Positions 1 through 10,945 of a stretch of DNA of 64,000 nucleotides are shown here, one piece after another. How positions within the stretch are numbered: the first letter of the stretch is position 1; the number at the start of each line of letters is the position of its first letter. Source of the stretch: Dentipellis sp. KUC8613 (taxonomy: Eukaryota; Basidiomycota; Agaricomycetes; Russulales; Hericiaceae); assembly GCA_002286715.1 (NCBI GenBank), contig NSJX01000015.1:249313-313312 (forward strand), in the 5' to 3' direction. The notes under the pieces were generated by a model. The model searched no databases, was not told where the DNA came from, and saw only the letters and a list, made by a program, of their open reading frames with translations. The position numbers were made by a program, and so were the translations under genes.

Positions 1-1026
1 CAGTCTTGTCGTCTGGAATCATAAGAGACGCGTCATTGTGCTTCCGGCAATCCTTTTGCTCGCAACGACTGGTCAGTGTGGCAGCCAGCTCGCAGAATTT
101 CTATTGATAAATATTAGCTTGCAACCTCAGTCTTGTATATTACGAGTCCCAGCTCTACAAGATACGTCATGCTGCAAGCCCGTCGGCACCTCCGCCACCA
201 GAGTTCTTTCATATTGTCAAGATGTCAGCGTCGTTCAGCACCGCCAGCTATGCATTGGCATTGGGGACCACAGTGGTGACCACGATATTGACAGGTGATT
301 ATTGAACACTCCCCTTGAAGTTGGCAACCCGGTAGTGCTCATTGACGTCTGCCTCTCATCTCTACAGCGGGCCGGATCTGGTGGGTTTCAAAGGAGCTCG
401 GAAAAAATTTGAAGGTGGATGCAGGACATATGTACAGATCGGCGATCCTCGTGATGTGCGGACATATTTCTTGCGTCTTGAATCCCTTGTGACGGTTTAT
501 GTGGCTGACCGAACGTAACAGAGTTGAATCAGGTGCGATATACTCCTCCGGAGTAATTGTCTCGCTAGTCGTCTACCAGGCCGCCCCAAACTACGCGGTA
601 CGCATCTCATTTATCAGTAGGTCTCGGAAAATTTGCTCTTGCTAATGTTTTGGGACGGCACGTAGAGCATCTCGGCATATGCTGTCGGTCCATTGATAGT
701 AAGCACCCCGTTCATCCCCGAGCAATTCGTCTCAAAGCACGTACGCACAGGGAATCGCGCCGACTTTAATCATTGTCCGCGTTGGCTTGGGCCGTTCCTT
801 CGAAGAGACTCATGCACCCGTGGTCGAGAGCGCCCCAATGCGCCACACAAAGCCTGTCACCTCGATGATCAGGTTTGCGACCCTGCACAGCCAAAGCGAA
901 TCAGACGGTCCGGATCCCGCCTGCGAGACACGCCATACAACGTACATAGGGTGGTCCTCTGATGGCGAGAGCGCGAGTCAGCTCGAAGCAGGGAAGCATG
1001 CGTTCTTGGAGAGAGAGAGCTTGTGA
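1..1026 (+). CDS. Multi-pass membrane protein, MCG/GIAPTLIIVRVG family, copy 1 (5' end outside the window)
   Basis: Member of the paralogous membrane family found five more times in this window. The visible exons are about 2-71, 116-294, 368-455, 522-597, 666-698 and 751-1026. Spliced together they give, in order, VWNHKRRVIVLPAILLLATT (fourth-helix region after a charged Trp block), a YYESQLYKIRHA loop, a helix ending ILTAGRIWWVSKELG, a helix starting VESGAIYSSGV, and the terminal helix GIAPTLIIVRVGLG. A hydrophilic tail of about 75 residues follows and ends at 1026. The start codon and the first three or so helices lie upstream. Its function is unknown. The layout suggests a seven-helix plasma-membrane protein with a cytoplasmic tail, which is inference from hydrophobicity only. 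It is intact as far as visible. Confidence 0.75.
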
Positions 1027-1888
1027 GAAGGGATCCGGCGTCCCGGATGCTCTGGCTCAGGTGACAATTGCTCGAAAACTAGCATTAGCAACGACTCCTT
1101 ACTCCATCGTACAGTACGGTCATCATATTTTTACCGGCTCACTGGTGTCCTATCCCGGAGGCAGATATCCCTGCGCTTCAAGCCAACAGGTGCGTTTCCC
1201 TTTATTTTTGTCGATCTGGCCACCCTGAGGCACATCATCCCCATTTCGCGACATCAGAACGGATCGGACCTCACTTTCTCCACGTTCCGAAGGTTCATTT
1301 ATTGCCGTGCGTTCATGAGCCTTGCGTGCACTTGTTCTAACCCAATCTTCGAGAATCATGTCAAAGTGTTCAGCCACCACTTGATTTTCTTCAAGTGTTG
1401 CGACGCGTCGACCATCGACACGCGCGGACCTACAGGTATAGTTCCCCGAGGGGTATGTGCCTGATCGGATGTGGGGTATTGGGGTATCACCAAATGCAAG
1501 CGCAGTTCCTCTCAATGATGCAAGCGGCGTCGTTTCAGCTTCAACGCCGCACGCTTGCTTCCGCGGCCCGACGATTCACTTCCCGGCACCCTTTCCGCGG
1601 CATGTCAGGCTTCTCTCTTACTGCTACAGTCCGACTACCCGCGAGTCTCGTATACACAAACGTACTCCCAGGCGACGCGAACGCCCCATCTAGCCCATCA
1701 CATGATACATGTTATTTTGATGCAGAAGGTCAGTTGACCGTCTTCGCGATGGATGCGGTTACGGATCAGACAAACGCTTTCCTGATTCCGAGCGCTCGTT
1801 ACGCGCGACGCGTCCCCACACCGAATAAATAGCCCCTCAAGCTTCCCGCCCTTGGCCCAGCTTCCGCCTCCTTTCGCCGTGCACAGCC
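1027..1888. other. Intergenic, no supported gene
   Basis: It carries two overlapping open frames of 121 and 145 codons on opposite strands, with no recognisable domain and no sensible splice structure. The last 70 bases are the promoter of the trehalase gene. An AT-rich TATA-like stretch (gaataaatag, about 1822-1831) lies roughly 60 bases before its start codon. Confidence 0.5.
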
Positions 1889-4578
1889 ATGTTCACCAAG
1901 CTCACAGCGATAGTGTTCGTCGCGCAAGCGGTGCGTGCAGCGCCACAAGGTAGCGTAACGGCGCTCACGAGCGTGCCGGCACCGACTGTCACGGTGTCGA
2001 CCGCTATTGCGAGCCCCTCGGCATCCCTGAGCGCGACGCTGCCCTCACAGATCCCGGATCCCCCTAAGCAAGCGTGGTGCCCTAGCGAGATCTTCTGCGC
2101 CGGTCCTGTACGTGACATGCTCATCGTTGTTCGTTCTCGCACTTACGCTTCTTCTAGTTGTTGCAAACTGTCAACATCGCACAGCTTTATACTGATCCCA
2201 AAACATTTGTCGACAAGCCGACGAATGGCTCAGCGCAAGCGGTTCTGCAGAGCTTTGCCGCTGTCAACTCGACGAATGCGACCGAAGGCGCGCTCGTGAG
2301 CTTCGTTGACGCGAACTTCCGAGGCGAGGGTGCGGAGCTTGAGGGTCTGCCTATTCCGAACTTCGAGCCTAGCCCCGCGTTCCTGAACAACGTGACGGAT
2401 CCACTGCTCAAGTCGTGGTCTCAGGTCGTGCACGGCTTCTGGACGCAGCTCATCCGAGGCACGAACGAAAGTGCTGTGTGCGCGGAAGGTTCTGCGAGTG
2501 GGTGTGAGAGCTCGCTGATTCCTTTGAATCACACTTTTGTGGTTCCGGGTGGCAGGTTCCGGGAGCAATGTGAGCATTTCATTTTTTGTGCTCGTTATAG
2601 TGCTGACACCCCTCAACAGACTATTGGGACAGCTTCTGGATTATCGAAGGATTGCTCAAGTCCGAGCTGTACGACCTGGTCAATGCGACGCTGCAGAACT
2701 TTATGGACGAGATCGAGACTATTGGGTTCATTCCCAACGGAGGTCGTATCTACTGTGCGTACCCCTCTTCTCTGATAATTCAACAATTTGACACTGGTCC
2801 TCTAGATCTCAATCGGTCTCAGCCGCCGTTGTTCATCCAGGTGTGTTTCTCCCCTACATCGGCATGTGTATCTGAGTTACTTATGCCAGAGTTGTAGATG
2901 CTCTCGAACTACGTCGCCGCTACGAATGACACGACGATCCTGCAGCGGGCTCTACCTCTTGCGGAGAAGGAGCTCACCTGGTGGAAAGACAATCGCACGC
3001 TTAATGTCACGAGTCCTTTCACGAACCAAACTTACGCCATGGCGCGCTATGCTGCGAATAACACGGCGCCGCGCCCCGAGTCTTATTTGACAGGTTCATT
3101 TTCATTCCACTACGATCCAGTCATGTAGACTGACAACACACTGTCCTATAGACTATAACACGGCCAACGATCCGACTCTTTCTACCCCTCTCACTGAAGA
3201 TGAGCGCTCCAATCTGTACGCCGAATTGGCCAGCGGAGCGGAGACAGGTCAGGCTTTTTTCAGTTGCATCTGGGAAAGGCACTCAGAACTCGTATTCCAG
3301 GCTGGGATTACACTGCGCGGTTCATCGCTGAGCCTCTTGCCGGTGGAAGCAACAATACAAGCCCTGCTTTGCGCACGCTTCAAGTCCGTAGCACCATTCC
3401 GATTTGCCTGAACAGCATTCTGTGTACGTCACCTTCCTCCGTTGCCACCATCTCTCTAACATCGACGCTTCCTAGACAAAGCGAATGTTGCCCTTGCAGA
3501 CCTCTACACGCTGTCTGGCAACCACAATGCAGCGTCACAGCGCCAGTCGACTGCGGTGTCTATCCGCGCTGGCATCCTTGACCTCTTCTGGGACAACACT
3601 AAGCTCGCCTTCTATGACTTCAACACGACCTCAAAAGCGCGTAACTCCATTTTCACCGCGGCTTCTTTCTACCCTCTCTGGGCTGGCATTATCCCTGATG
3701 AGGTCCTCAGCAACCAATCCGCCGCCTTTGGTCTCTTCTCGTCGCTCAATCTCGTGCTCAACCGTTACAATGGCACCTTCCCGACGACATTCATTGAGAC
3801 TGGGCTCCAGTGGGATGCACCAAACGCGTGGCCGCCGCACCAGTATATTGCATTGCAGGCCCTCGCCGCGCTCCCGGCGAACCTCACATCCAACGCGCTT
3901 CCTAGCCCGCCTTCCAATGGTTCGACGTACGCACTCGTGCCGAGCGGACAGCTCAACCTCGCGGAGGACGCTTTGCCCGGGCAGCCTCTGCTGACCGGCA
4001 AGCAGACAAATGCGACAAAGACCGGACCGCACGCGGATATCAACTCCCTGAATGGCACGGTTGTGAATGGCGGAAACGCGACACAGGGCGAGGGATGGCG
4101 GGATACTCTGGCGCGCGAGCTCGCAAATCGTTACTTTGCGAGCGCATTCTGCAGCTGGTACTCGACTGGGGGATCAATCCCTGGCGTTCTCCCGCGGCTG
4201 TCTGACCAGGCCTTGAATGTCAGCAACAGCGTCAATAACACCGGAAACGTACGTCCTTATATTGAAGGGATCTCAGAATGAGATACTGACGAGTGGCTGC
4301 AGATGTTCGAGAAATTCTCGAACCAGAATATTGATGCAGGCGGTAGCGGAGGTGAATACACCGTGCAGGCCGGGTTTGGATGGACCAACGGCGTTGTGCT
4401 CTGGGTCGCGAGCAACTATGGGAAGGTGCTTGTGGCACCCCAGTGCCCGAGCCCCTTACTCGAGTCGTCGACTTCTACTTCCGGTGGGAAGACGAGCGGC
4501 GCCACGAGGGGCGCGGCAGGGTATATGGGAGCGGCTGCTGTTAGTGCAGCGGTCTGGGCCGTAATGGGAGCGTGGTAG
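1889..4578 (+). CDS. Secreted trehalase, glycoside hydrolase family 37
   Basis: Hydrolyses alpha,alpha-trehalose to two glucose molecules, probably at the cell surface or wall. Nine exons fit the frame: 1889-2107, 2158-2569, 2620-2754, 2806-2840, 2898-3093, 3152-3247, 3301-3423, 3476-4248 and 4303-4578. An N-terminal hydrophobic signal (MFTKLTAIVFVAQAVRAAP) is followed by a Ser/Thr/Pro-rich linker. Both trehalase signatures are present: PGGRFREQYYWDSFW, which is completed only after splicing exon 2 to exon 3, and QWDAPNAWPPHQ in exon 8. Many N-glycosylation sequons (NGT, NNT, NAT) fit an extracellular acid trehalase. The C-terminus has a small-residue and Ser-rich region, then a hydrophobic tail, typical of GPI anchoring. 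About 750 residues, a normal size. No breaks seen. Confidence 0.93.
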
Positions 4579-5442
4579 ATAATACCCTGGTATGCCTACG
4601 AGAAGGTATGGTCGATAGACCATGTTTCTTCCAAAATCAGCCTTGTAATAATGAACTGACGGTACTTGTTTGTGTACCATTTGATGACTTCGATAATCGT
4701 AATAACGCCGACGTGAAGAGACGGCATGCTAAGTTACAGCACTGCTCGAGCACCGTGGAGTTCCAACGCCGGCCGGCACGTTACTTTCGAAGTCCGATCT
4801 TGCGGCGCTTCGAATTTGGTCTCTTAAATTGATCGGCCCCATCCGTGACTGGCGTCGACCACCGCTGAAGCGCTGAAGTCCAAACCGTCCTTGCTTTGAC
4901 GTATGAAGTAACAGATCTGTTGGTATCCTCAAGGTGCATCCAGTGGGCTGAAGGATTATACACATCTCGAGCACTGGATTCCGCCAAGACAAGTTCTTAC
5001 AATAACTTGAAGGGTTGAGTGGCAATCGGTGCAGAAGGTACGTTTATATCTCACTGATAGTACTATTTCTTCAAGGTCTTCCGTCTTTGTCCCGACAGCC
5101 TAGGCGCATGAGCACGAAAGCAGAATCATTCATCTACGTTCGTTGCTTCGGGCTAGTCCTAGGACTTGTTATGACCAGCCATGAGGCAACACCTTTCTCT
5201 GCCACGCATGAACAACGTGTTGCTTTATCTGAAGAAATTAATACTTTCTCATCACAGAACTCTGCACGAGGCAATAGGAAGCGCACTTTGGCAGGTTCCA
5301 TACCTTCTTGGGCGTTATTCTACCCGCCCTCATTCCGAGGACTTCAGTGGCGAAACGATAAAAGACCAAGCCAGCCATTGGTCTTGTCGCGCAGCGTTCA
5401 CTTTAGCATCCCTTGTCTACACATCCGGAGCGAATCAGGAAG
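4579..5442. other. Intergenic between trehalase and lipase
   Basis: About 860 bases without a convincing coding region on either strand. It should hold the trehalase 3' end and the promoter of the esterase gene. I see no repeat or RNA gene in it. Confidence 0.5.
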
Positions 5443-7897
5443 ATGCGGCGAAGCATTGTTGCAGCATTTGCTCTCCATGCAGCTGCAGTCGGGGCAGCAC
5501 CCCAGACGCCCCTGGCTGCACTCGCTCCCACCATTATGCTCGACCAAGGCGTTTTTGAAGGCCAGATCACCGGCCAGACCGCGCAATTTCTGGGCATTCC
5601 TTATGCTGAGCCTCCGTGCGTAGATTTGTCTGCCGGCATATTGTTCTCACTGGCTCACGCCTTCATTCAGGGTGGGAGATTTGAGACTTCGCCGCCCCCA
5701 GGCGCCCGCGCCGTACACAGGCAGGCATGACGCCTCAAAATTCGGGCCTACATGCCCGCAGCAGGCTATGTCTCTCCCATCCGAGGCTAGCCGAATCCCA
5801 GCACTGGCAGATGCCATCAGTGCAGCCCTCAACACTATGTACGAGCGGTCCGCCTCGGAGGATGAAAATTGTGAGTACATGATTTTCACTGATCTGACGC
5901 GCTCTGTACTAAGTGAGCTTAGGTTTGACTATCAATGTGATCAAACCGGCAACGATGGAAGCGGGCACCAAACTCCCTGTGTTAGTGGTGAGTTGGGTAA
6001 TGCACCACCAAACCCGCACGAACACTAAGCTTCGGTTCCTTGGTTTAGTGGATTTTCGGCGGTATGTTGGTTGTGTTTCAGAGCGACTAAATCTTCATGC
6101 AAATCTCCACAGGCGGATTCCAGATCGGCGGCACTGCGACGTAGGTGTCTCATCTTCAGATAAGTCGTCGGTGGTTGACTGTATTCATAAAGATATGGCG
6201 AAGCCGCACAACTGCTGGTCGAAAGGTCCATCCTGCTTCAAAAGCCGGCAATCTACGTTAGTATGAACTACCGGTATGTGTTAGTTTTACTGCATTTTCG
6301 CCGGGAAGGCTAAACAATTTTCTCAGACTCTCTGGTGAGTGGGGACATTCTGGAGCGCTCGAAGACTACACTCATCGATCTTAGCTCTCGGATGGCTGGC
6401 GTCAAGAGAAGTACAAGCTGAGAATGTTGCAAACCTTGGCCTTTGGGATCGTACGTCACCATACCAGGATTCATAGTAGCATGGCTCACGGTACAGATAC
6501 TTCGCAGAGAGACTGGCTCTTGAATGGGTTCAGAAGTATATCGACAAGTTTGGCGGAGACCCTACTAAAGTAACAATGTGAGTCCGTCATCTTCTTTCAC
6601 CTGTCGAAGACCCTGAACGCGTTACTTGCAGCTGGGGCGAAAGCGCCGGCGCTATCTCTGTGGCTATGCATATGCTCTCGAACGGGGGCGAACCACAGGG
6701 GCTGTTCCGTGCGGCTGTCATGCAATCCGGTGGTCCGATTCCCGTCGCAGGTGTTGAAAATGGGCAGAGATACTACGATGATCTGGTTCGGGATACAGGG
6801 TGTGACGGTCAGCCCGATACATTGGGCTGTCTGCGCGCAGCCCCTTTCGCTTCGTTGAAAGCTGCGATGGACAAGTCTCCGAATTTCTTCTCTTATCAGG
6901 TATGCCCGTGCTGTTCATACCAGTGTCGTGTCGCTTCTTCAACTCTTTATTGCCTACAGGGACTTGCTTTGCCTTACCTTCCACGAGTCGATGGAGACTT
7001 CATCAAAGAGTCGCCCCTGGAGCTGGTCAAACAAGGAAAGGTGGCCAAGGTGCCCATGATCACAGGTGATGTCTGTTCAACGAACTTGTCAAGAATAATC
7101 TTTCATATTATCTCCGTTTAGGCAATTGCGACGATGAGGGTTCTCTATTCTCCCTCGGAAGTCTCAACCTTTCGTACGTAGCACAACAAGCTTGAGCCAT
7201 CGACTTAGCCACAGCTATCTACTGAACTTTTGCCTATAGTACTACAGCGGACACGAGGCAGTTTCTCAAGAGATACATGCTCCCGAATGCCTCGGCCGAC
7301 GACGTCAAGCTCATGCTTCAATATTATCCTGACATTCCTCACTTAGGCTGCCCTTTCGACACCGGATTGCGAAACATGCTTAGCATTCAGTTTAAGCGCA
7401 TCGCTGCGATCCAGGGAGATGTAGCCTTTCACAGCCCGCGCAGGTTCCTGCTGAAGCATACCGCGGGAACGCAGCCTTCCTGGTCTTTCTGTAAGCTTCT
7501 GGTACCTCAGATCTCCTCGACGTACTCATGCTCGAGTTCTGTAGTGAGCAAGCGAGGAAAGGATACGGCATACCTTGGCGCAGTTCGTATTCCCTGCGTG
7601 TTCGCCATTGGGATGCTCTGACATTGCATACGTCAGACTCATGCCACCGACCTCGCGAATTCATACGGCCCTTCGGGAGAGCTCAGAGACTATATCCTCA
7701 ATTTCGCGACCAACCTCGATCCGAACGCCGGCGGCAGTGGCACTTTCAAATGGCCCAGGTATAACCCGAACACTGGCAAGCCGCAGGCGCTGGTCTTCGA
7801 TGACTCTGTTCTCTCTCCCGTGAATGTCAAGCATGATGACTACAGGCCGAACGCGCTGGAGTTCGTCGCGAATCTTTCACTCTCGAATTCTTTGTAA
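5443..7897 (+). CDS. Secreted type-B carboxylesterase / lipase (alpha/beta hydrolase)
   Basis: Probably hydrolyses carboxylic or fatty-acid esters outside the cell. About 15 short exons splice cleanly, among them 5443-5615, 5671-5870, 5923-5987, 6049-6061, 6113-6140, 6193-6273, 6327-6334, 6385-6450, 6508-6577, 6632-6899, 6960-7065, 7122-7173, 7240-7490, 7545-7582 and 7637-7897. The protein starts with signal peptide MRRSIVAAFALHAAAVGAAP. It then shows FLGIPYAEPP near the N-terminus, the oxyanion loop IFGGGFQIGG, and NLGLWDQRLALEWVQ. The nucleophile elbow is GESAG, the acidic residue lies in CDDEGSLFSLG, and the histidine region is GATHATDLANSYG. All three catalytic elements are present. This is the fold of Candida rugosa-type lipases and fungal type-B esterases; the substrate cannot be told from sequence. 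The 8- and 13-nt exons are the least certain points. Confidence 0.9.
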
Positions 7898-8648
7898 TAT
7901 CCTCGTTCCTTTGACAATGGCTATTCGTACGGAGAGACTTGTCGGCAGTGGCATTAATGTCTAGCGACAAATTGGGTTCGTCTTCTCCCTTCAGTCAATA
8001 TTACAGCGCCTCCCGCGACTCCATGGCCAGAGGCCGCGTATAGAGTGCTGTCGGCCGATGTGACGTCTACACAATTGCAGGTGCGGTGCTCATGACGCTC
8101 TTCATATCCGATTGACATATGACCTCTTCGTCGTGTTTCACAGGTCCCCAGCGCCACTGAACCACAGTCGCAAACCATAGCATGGTGGTGAACGTGTGTG
8201 TTCGAGCGCCTCCTGCGATCACAGAAGAGGAAACGTTCTAATCAGAAGCGATCGCCAAGTGGAAAGGCTGTTGTACAAGCCCTTTCACCGCCCCAATGCT
8301 GCCAGCGCCCTCCGCTCATACGCCAAGGCTGTGTACCGAGTTCATTTTTAGCTCCCCGCCGTATGCAAACCTTCCCGGGGTCGCATCTCTGGCAGGTACC
8401 AACACCAAGCCACAAAACCCGAGGGTCTAATACACTTGATGAAAGCTCCTGCAATTGTACGTCGTGGCATTTATATCCGCGCACCGCAGGCGCCGGCGCG
8501 CCCTCTATATCGTGATCCGCCGCAACTTGTACCCAAACCGAGTTCAAAGGGCTACAGCCTTACCTTGTACAGATGCACCGGCGCTAATAGTATGTATATA
8601 GTGGTGTATGCGGGTTGGTCAAATGAGGCTTCCGTCGTTCTAGCTGCG
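7898..8648. other. Intergenic, no supported gene
   Basis: About 750 bases between the lipase stop and the DUF6533 gene. Open frames here are short and have no domain signature. Confidence 0.5.
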
Positions 8649-10353
8649 ATGGCCTCGGGACTTCCTGATACAAACGTCCTTTCTGTGCAAGCTATTCAAG
8701 ACGGGACGGTCGTCTCAGTGAGTAACGTCGGTGCTCGTCTCTACCTTGCTTACCTTTTTCATTAGTATATCCACGGTAAGTGATAGCGCGTTGTTGAGCT
8801 TTGCACCATCCTCTGATTCGACGGTCAATCCAGTCTGCGCTGCGGCCCTATTGGTGGGTACATATTCATGAAGACGACTCAACAGTGTTTCATTCGAATT
8901 CACCGCAGGCTTACGATTATGCGCTGACTCTCCCGCAAGAAGTCGCGCTCATCTGGCCGTCACGGCTGAGCGCAGTGAAAGTCCTATTCTTCCTGACCCG
9001 TTACTTGGCCGTCGGCGACCTTTCGATGCTGCTGTATCGTGAGTTGCTCTGTTTCCGTGATCAGAAGTGATGAGGACGGAATATACCTCCAGTGCAGTTC
9101 GCCAGCGCTCCATCTGAAGACGAATGCCGCTGTGTCTGGACCGTTTCCGGATGTAAGTCGCGACAACAGCAATCCGACCCACTCATAGAGCTGACCGAAG
9201 AACCAGGGATGATAATCTGGGGTGTCGGGATCGGCCTAAGTGCGACAACATCCTCTGCTCTACATGCCACTAGGCTCATACAGGCATTTCAGTCATCCAA
9301 GCAGTGCGGACTTGGGCAGTCTGGGACTGCGGAAGATCAGTCGGGATTATCCTCGCAGTCACGTTTCTCGGTACCGCGGGCGTGGACTGCTATGCGTTCG
9401 CGAAATTCACGTCTTCCTTGATATGTTGGTTCCTCTTTCCTTCCTCTCAGGACGCTTGACACATCCTTGATACGACTTCGACTCTGTCAGTTACCCCGAT
9501 GCGCGATGTTTCCTCTGTGTTCACTCGCGGCTGCCTCGTTACGGGCGGGTCCCACATCTTGCTCACGGATTGCGCCGTGGTTGTGTTCTACGACACGTGT
9601 GAGTATCTTTTATTCGCCAAATCATTTCGGTGCACAGTCCTCACGGACGCCTTTCGCAGTAAATGTAGTATTGCTTCTGATTCGGGGATTCAGATTATAC
9701 AATAGCAGAAGTGAGCCTCACACGAACCTTTCAGCATCACTTGATTACAAGGACTCACCATGCGCCGGCAGCTTCGCCCTCTAGTTCGACTCTAATTAAC
9801 ACCTTATACCGCGACGGCATCCTTTTCTACGTATACCTGTTCGGTACGTACCTGCAGCAAATTCTCGACGCAACCTCTCCCCAACGATGATGGCACAGGC
9901 ATATCTCTCGCCAACCTAATCGTAATGGCAACCGCTCGGGTGCGTGTCTACGCAATACTGTAGTATGGTCACCAGCTCCCATCTAACCTGGCTCCCCTCC
10001 ACTCACCAGGACTCACTAACGAACGTCCTCCCCGCGTCCGTCACCCCACTCCATCATCCCATCTCATCTCACTTCCTCCCTGACTCCTCCATAACAGACT
10101 ACAACGCACGCTCTACTCCATCCTCTCCTCCCGCATCCTGCTCAACATCCGCAAAGCCGCGCACGCCAAGTCCGAGTCCGACGGCGGCGCGTCGGTGTCG
10201 CGGGGCGCACAGTCGAGAGCGGACGCGACGACGCAGATTGAGTTTCGGGCGATGCCGGAGACGCTGAGCGGGGAGATGGAGACGGGCAGCCTCGGTAATG
10301 GAGACTTGGGTTCGAGTCCGAGAGCAGGCGGGGGTGGGCCCGGAGCGGCCTGA
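8649..10353 (+). CDS. DUF6533 domain multi-pass membrane protein
   Basis: Agaricomycete-type membrane protein of unknown role. Start ATG 8649, first exon MASGLPDTNVLSVQAIQDG. After two tiny exons (8766-8775, 8834-8853) exon 8909-9038 gives the DUF6533 core: AYDYALTLPQEVALIWP, then KVLFFLTRYLAVGD. Further exons carry an AVRTWAVW block (about 9283-9420), the helix GCLVTGGSHILLTDCAVVVFY (about 9530-9600), STLINTLYRDGILFYVYLF (about 9790-9840) and GISLANLIVMATAR (about 9899-9937). The last exon (from about 10098) starts LQRTLYSILSSRILLNIRKA and ends in a Gly/Ser-rich cytoplasmic tail at 10353. This is the usual seven-helix layout and the usual LQRTLHALLSTRVLLNIR-like end of the family. It is related in style, but not in motif, to the MCG/GIAPTLIIVRVG genes. 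Internal exon limits in 9420-9790 are only approximate. Confidence 0.83.
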
Positions 10354-10945
10354 GAATCATATGCATTGAACCTGTAGCTGTAAGAGTGAACCTCGTCGAG
10401 CGAGATATACACGTTGTGAATTCAGGATCTAGAGTAGCAGTCAGTAATAACAAAAGTGTACATTCGGAATAGCTTACCATACAACATCAACCTCTCCCAT
10501 CCTCACGCACGCACACACGCACCCCCAGAAAACGAAAATTACGATGATAATACAACTGCATCTGCAATCCAATACTCCTTCCTACTCCAGCTACATACAC
10601 CCCTCCGCCGCCGCCTTCCTTGTCAGCATTTTCATGAGCAGCCGGCGCCCAGCTACAGCAGCACTACGCTACAGCCTCGTGTTTCGTATACGTCTACAAG
10701 CTACAATCGTGGTATGCGCTTCGCCGCCACCCTTCCCCTCACCCCCCCCCCCGTTCTCGTTCTCTATTGTTGTTGATATTAGCGTTTCTCGTCGCAGTCG
10801 GCGTTCGGCGTTCGTGTCGTGATGTGATGTGATGTGGGGAAATTCGGTGAGTCGGTGTCGGTGAGTAGGCGGGTGAGCGAATGGGTGGATTGGTGAGTAG
10901 GCAGGTGAGCGGGTGAGGAAAAGGTATGTAGGCAGGGTTGGTTGC
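10354..10945. other. Convergent intergenic region with low-complexity DNA
   Basis: Lies between two converging genes, so it should hold both 3' ends. It contains an 11-base C run at about 10742-10752. From about 10840 to 10920 there is a G-rich stretch of loosely repeated gtgag/gtagg units. No coding signal. Confidence 0.55.

Noticed and set aside
1150..1832. Overlapping 121- and 145-codon frames on opposite strands
   Set aside because: No recognisable domain, no splice structure and no signal of conservation visible to me. The second frame also runs into the trehalase promoter.
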